A DNA stretch of 8,067 nucleotides, from the NCBI GenBank assembly GCA_031370485.1, contig JANMQK010000108.1:1-8067 (forward strand). Direction: 5' to 3'. This DNA comes from JANMQK01 sp031370485 (GTDB taxonomy: Bacteria > Acidobacteriota > Polarisedimenticolia > Gp22-AA2). Within the stretch, counting starts at the first letter, position 1, and the number at the start of each line of letters is the position of its first letter. The notes beneath the pieces were generated by a model. The model was not told where the DNA came from. It saw only the letters and a program-made list of their open reading frames with translations, and searched no databases. Of the stretch, positions 6,918 to 8,067 are shown in pieces. Position numbers and translations under genes: made by a program.

Positions 6918-6992
6918 GGGCCGTTAACTCAGCGGGAGAGTGCTATCCTCACACGGTAGAAGTCGCTGGTTCAAATCCAGCACGGCCCACCA
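6918..6992 (+). tRNA. tRNA-Val (anticodon CAC)
   Basis: A complete cloverleaf is visible. The acceptor GGGCCGT (6918-6924) pairs with ACGGCCC (6982-6988). U8 is at 6925. The D stem is ACTC/GAGT (6927-6930, 6938-6941). The anticodon stem CTATC/GGTAG (6943-6947, 6955-6959) has one wobble pair. The loop CTCACAC (6948-6954) has U33 at 6949 and anticodon CAC at 6950-6952, reading GUG valine codons. The T stem is GCTGG/CCAGC (6965-6969, 6977-6981) with loop TTCAAAT. The discriminator is A6989 and CCA is encoded at 6990-6992. Confidence 0.95.
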
Positions 6993-7023
6993 TGCCCCAT
7001 CCCGCCAGTGGTTCCCGAGAAAT

Positions 7024-7099
<76 letters not shown>

Positions 7100-7127
7100 T
7101 TTCCCCCCTTCGAGAACGCGCTACCCG

Positions 7128-7151
7128 GGCGGCCCGGAGGGGAAGGCCGCC
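7128..7151 (+). terminator. Possible terminator hairpin after the tRNA pair
   Basis: GGCGGCC (7128-7134) pairs with GGCCGCC (7145-7151) around a 10-nt loop. There is no T tract, only a purine-rich GAAAGG stretch, so it is not a standard intrinsic terminator. The position, about 30 nt after the last tRNA, suits a transcript end, but the call is weak. Confidence 0.25.
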
Positions 7152-7184
7152 GAAAGGCCGCGCCCCGCGCCGCGGACACCGCCC

Positions 7185-7213
7185 TTGACGCGGCCATGGC
7201 GCCGACGTATATC
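7185..7213 (+). promoter_or_regulatory. Sigma70-type promoter for the small zinc-ribbon-like gene
   Basis: -35 TTGACG (7185-7190) and -10 TATATC (7208-7213) are separated by 17 nt. The expected start is near 7220, giving a leader of about 35 nt that contains the GGAGGAG ribosome binding site. This supports an independently expressed small gene. Confidence 0.55.
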
Positions 7214-7244
7214 TGCAGCGAACCGTTTCCTGACAATGTCCCGT

Positions 7245-7251
7245 GGAGGAG
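7245..7251 (+). promoter_or_regulatory. Strong Shine-Dalgarno that decides the small gene start
   Basis: GGAGGAG lies just before ATG 7255, with about 5 nt between its core GGAGG and the start codon. The upstream in-frame GTG at 7243 would place this site inside the coding sequence, so ATG 7255 is preferred. Confidence 0.75.
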
Positions 7252-7254
7252 ATC

Positions 7255-7479
7255 ATGGGCCGAGCGTTGCCGCCCGTCGCGGAGTACCGTTCGCCCGGGG
7301 TCCCGGATCCCGTCGCGCCCTCCTGCCCGGGATGCGGAACGGGGGACCTTTTCCTGATCGAGGTCACGCGCGGCGCGGGGGACGTACGGCGGGTGGCCTA
7401 CTGCGCCGGTGTCTACGACAGGGTCCGGCGCCGGTTCCTGCGCCGCAGCTGCGGGTACTCGGGCCCGGCGCCGATCTAG
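7255..7479 (+). CDS. Small four-cysteine protein, probable zinc ribbon, function unknown
   Basis: 74 aa from ATG 7255. I do not recognise the family. The N-terminal 20 residues are proline-rich and probably flexible. The core has a knuckle CPGCG (C24, C27), a hydrophobic strand DLFLIEV (31-37), then VAYCAGVYDR (C50) and a final SCGY (C66). C-x2-C, C50 and C66 could coordinate one zinc ion in a ribbon-like fold, although the spacing of the second pair (15 residues) is unusual. A promoter with 17-nt spacing and a strong Shine-Dalgarno argue that it is real. It sits after two tRNA genes and ends tail to tail with an eRF1-like gene, sharing the palindrome CTAG as both stop codons. RNA or ribosome binding would fit the context but is only inference. 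Confidence 0.7.
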   Translation: MGRALPPVAEYRSPGVPDPVAPSCPGCGTGDLFLIEVTRGAGDVRRVAYCAGVYDRVRRRFLRRSCGYSGPAPI

Positions 7480-8067
7480 AAGCGCAGCAGGCCGCCGATG
7501 CCGCCCGCTGCGGCAAGCCGGCCGACCGCGGGGCCGCGGACGTGCTCGAGACGGCCCCCCGATTCGGAGACCGCGCGGGCCATTCTCCCCACGAGATCGC
7601 GGACCGGGGAGAGAGCGGCCTGGCAGAATCCACAGGCATTCCGGCCCGCCAGCGAGAGGGTGCGGCAGGAGGTGCAGATCGCTCCGGGCACCGGCTCGTC
7701 CGCGAGATAGACGAGGTGGACGACCCGCCCGGCGCGGACGGCCTCGAGCGTCGGCCCGATCCCCGCGATGGCATGATGTCCCTCCGTGGCCGCCCCCAGG
7801 AGCTCCTCGACGATCGCGGTTTCGCGCTTCTCCTCGCGCTCATCCTGCAGCCGCATGACCGCCTCCAGGAGATCCGATTCGCGTGTTTCCATGGGCAGCC
7901 TCCAGGTCGCGACGACCCGGTCCCCCAGGGCCTCCGGCACCAGCTGCAGGAGCTCGGCCGTCGCCTCCGCCGCTCCGCAGACGACCAGGCGGTCGAACTG
8001 TGTTTCGCGCTGCAGATCGCGCAGCAGCCCCGACACCCGCTTGATGTTCAGGTGCGCGTGCTCGTCG
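7476..8067 (-). CDS. eRF1-like protein (Vms1/baeRF type), C-terminal part, 5' end outside the window
   Basis: The frame is open from the right edge to a TAG at 7478-7476, giving 196 visible residues. The GTG at 8036 is not taken as the start because the conserved-looking DEHAHLNIKRV runs in frame through it from upstream. Fragment residues 1-75 resemble eRF1 domain 2 (RNase H-like: FDRLVVCGAAEATAELL). Residues about 84-196 resemble eRF1 domain 3: TLEAVRAGRVVHLVYLADEP, a CxxC (C131, C134) and second CxxC (C145, C148) zinc knuckle pair, then a VSESGGRLEHV strand and the terminal GGIGGLLRF, which matches the usual eRF1-family ending. The domain that would hold the GGQ or Vms1-type catalytic motif lies off the window. 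Bacterial relatives are predicted ribosome-associated release, rescue or peptidyl-tRNA hydrolase factors. Whether this one is catalytic cannot be judged here. Confidence 0.8.
   Translation of the reverse strand, partial: DEHAHLNIKRVSGLLRDLQRETQFDRLVVCGAAEATAELLQLVPEALGDRVVATWRLPMETRESDLLEAVMRLQDEREEKRETAIVEELLGAATEGHHAIAGIGPTLEAVRAGRVVHLVYLADEPVPGAICTSCRTLSLAGRNACGFCQAALSPVRDLVGRMARAVSESGGRLEHVRGPAVGRLAAAGGIGGLLRF

Overview
This is a very GC-rich bacterial window with ordinary sigma70-type promoters, dense coding and no phage or insertion-sequence signature. The gene set suggests an uncultured Acidobacteriota-like or similar high-GC soil/sediment lineage: a large multi-pass sensor, a DUF4783-like secreted protein, an M28 peptidase fused to membrane helices, a TusA/PP-loop sulfurase pair and an eRF1-like release factor relative. 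The taxonomy is an inference from general impression only.

Left part (1-3094, minus strand): a two-gene operon reads leftward from a near-consensus promoter at 3127-3155. It starts with a small secreted protein (168 aa, DUF4783-like). Four nucleotides later comes a very large membrane protein whose first 861 residues are in the window. That protein has two extracytoplasmic segments, each flanked by membrane helices. It looks like the sensor half of a histidine kinase or other receptor whose output domain lies beyond the left edge. A perfect 18-bp in-frame duplication lies close to the edge.

Middle (3202-5481, plus strand, divergent): an M28 zinc peptidase with a complete ligand set, followed by about eight membrane helices and a beta-rich C-terminal domain. 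The layout recalls the eukaryotic ER metallopeptidase ERMP1/FXNA. A run of nine G lies inside its coding sequence.

Right part (5478-8067), RNA and translation theme: a TusA-family sulfur carrier overlaps by 4 bp (GTGA) with a MnmA/ThiI-like PP-loop sulfurase that has CxxC plus distal Cys residues and an NFACT-R-like C-terminus in place of THUMP. The pair is probably a sulfur relay for tRNA thiolation. Directly after it, from an extended -10 promoter, come tRNA-Val(CAC) and tRNA-Ala(CGC), both with encoded CCA. A 74-aa four-cysteine (zinc-ribbon-like) protein has its own promoter and strong Shine-Dalgarno. It converges, sharing the 4-bp CTAG, with the C-terminal 196 residues of an eRF1-like protein (Vms1/baeRF type) that enters from the right edge. 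No stretch over 300 bases lacks a gene. The longest protein-free segment (6877-7254) holds the two tRNAs, two promoters and a hairpin.

The most interesting candidate system is the 5543-8067 cluster: sulfur carrier, NFACT-R-bearing tRNA sulfurase, two C34 tRNAs, small zinc protein and eRF1-like factor.
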